A stretch of 55,375 bases of DNA from Draconibacterium orientale (lineage in GTDB: Bacteria > Bacteroidota > Bacteroidia > Bacteroidales > UBA12170). Made by a program: the position numbers and the translations under genes. Positions within the stretch are counted from its first letter, which is position 1, and each line of letters begins with the position of its first letter. The DNA lies in NCBI GenBank assembly GCA_020718205.1, contig DYSN01000010.1:1-55375 (forward strand). Direction: 5' to 3'. Of the stretch, positions 54,830 to 55,375 are shown in pieces. The notes below the pieces were generated by a model that was given only the letters and a program-made list of their open reading frames with translations, had not been told where the DNA came from and did not search any database.

Positions 54830-55375
54830 ATGATGAAAAAAACATTTCTTTCTACACTGGGACTGCTGCTTGGTCTAACCATATTTGCTCAAATCCCCAA
54901 TGGATATTACGATGATGCCGAAGGCTTATCTGGAGCACAGCTGAAAACAGCTCTTTACGGAATCATCAACGACCATGATGCTCAATCATATAGTTCTATT
55001 TGGACACATTTTCATACTACAGATGATAAACCCAATGGTAAGGTATGGGATATGTATAGCGATATTCCCGGTGGCACACCCCCTTACGAATATAATTTCG
55101 GCACAAACCAATGTGGAAGTTACAGCGAAGAAGGCGATTGTTATAACCGCGAACACAGTTTCCCCAAAAGCTGGTTTAATGATGCTTCACCCATGGTGAC
55201 CGATATTTTTCACATTGTTCCCACCGATGGTTATGTGAATAGTCAGCGCAGCAATTACCCTTTTGGCGAAGTGAACAACCCAAGCTGGACAAGTTTAAAC
55301 GGATCTAAAAAGGGAAATAACTCAACATCGGGTTATTCGGGTACCGTTTTTGAGCCCCGCGATGAGTATAAAGGT
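54830..55375 (+). CDS. Secreted endonuclease I family nuclease, partial at right edge
   Basis: 182 codons are present and the frame is open at the window end. A Sec signal (about 1-21, GLLLGLTIFAQ) is followed by the endonuclease I domain: GYYDDAEGLSGAQLKTALY, then YNREHSFPKSWF (the conserved Arg-Glu-His metal-finger motif of Vvn/EndA-type nucleases) and DIFHIVPTDGYVNSQRSNYPFG. Family members are extracellular DNases/RNases; Bacteroidota homologues often carry a T9SS domain at the C-terminus, which lies outside this window. I used the first of two adjacent ATGs; the second is equally possible. Confidence 0.88.
   Translation, partial: MMKKTFLSTLGLLLGLTIFAQIPNGYYDDAEGLSGAQLKTALYGIINDHDAQSYSSIWTHFHTTDDKPNGKVWDMYSDIPGGTPPYEYNFGTNQCGSYSEEGDCYNREHSFPKSWFNDASPMVTDIFHIVPTDGYVNSQRSNYPFGEVNNPSWTSLNGSKKGNNSTSGYSGTVFEPRDEYKG

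Overview
The window is from a Bacteroidota chromosome, most likely Bacteroidales/Marinilabiliales-like. The evidence is a SusC/SusD pair, a type III glutamine synthetase, a DUF4831 protein, type IX secretion (T9SS) C-terminal domains on two secreted enzymes, and many promoter candidates of the phylum's type (TANNTTTG, some with a TTTG-like box about 20 nt upstream). All calls come from reading the sequence; no database search was run.

Layout. 1-1617: gene-poor accessory DNA with a PIN-type toxin-antitoxin pair. 1618-5301: an iron/cobalamin-type ABC permease and ATPase followed by a lipoprotein amidohydrolase. 5502-14297: housekeeping block with glutamine synthetase III, a small zinc-ribbon protein whose ATG directly follows a terminator-like hairpin, a DUF4831 protein, an AddA-like helicase-nuclease and a large membrane protein. 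14259-16904 (minus): der, an S4-domain protein and xerD, packed with no gaps. 17142-17214: tRNA-Lys(TTT) with a clear promoter and terminator. 17537-22622: a decaying stretch with an AlbA_2-type pseudogene, a lipoprotein, a T9SS-exported beta-lactamase-fold hydrolase, a small membrane protein and a PagL-like pseudogene.

22644-41812 (minus) is a beta-1,3-glucan (laminarin-type) polysaccharide utilization locus. In transcription order it has a SusR-like membrane regulator, a PKD surface lipoprotein, a GH16 laminarinase lipoprotein, SusC, SusD, a GH3 beta-glucosidase, an MFS sugar porter, a clan GH-A lipoprotein glycosidase (GH158 candidate) and a cytoplasmic GH94/GH149/GH161-type phosphorylase. 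The inferred route is: surface lipoproteins bind and cut the glucan, SusCD imports oligosaccharides, periplasmic enzymes trim them, the MFS porter moves products inward, and the phosphorylase makes sugar 1-phosphate. Two terminator-like hairpins divide the locus.

41896-48341: a secreted endonuclease/exonuclease/phosphatase-fold protein, a T9SS-exported GH39-like glycosidase and a DUF5916 outer-membrane protein. 48559-55375 is accessory DNA: a HEPN/MNT pair with a nonsense-broken HEPN, direct repeats, and a GT2 fusion glycosyltransferase. The last 52 codons of that glycosyltransferase recur twice downstream, each copy closing a small cassette (AAA ATPase plus truncated DUF2442; DUF4160 plus DUF2442). 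A secreted endonuclease I runs off the right edge. The reiterated tail with swappable cassettes is the most unusual structure in the window.
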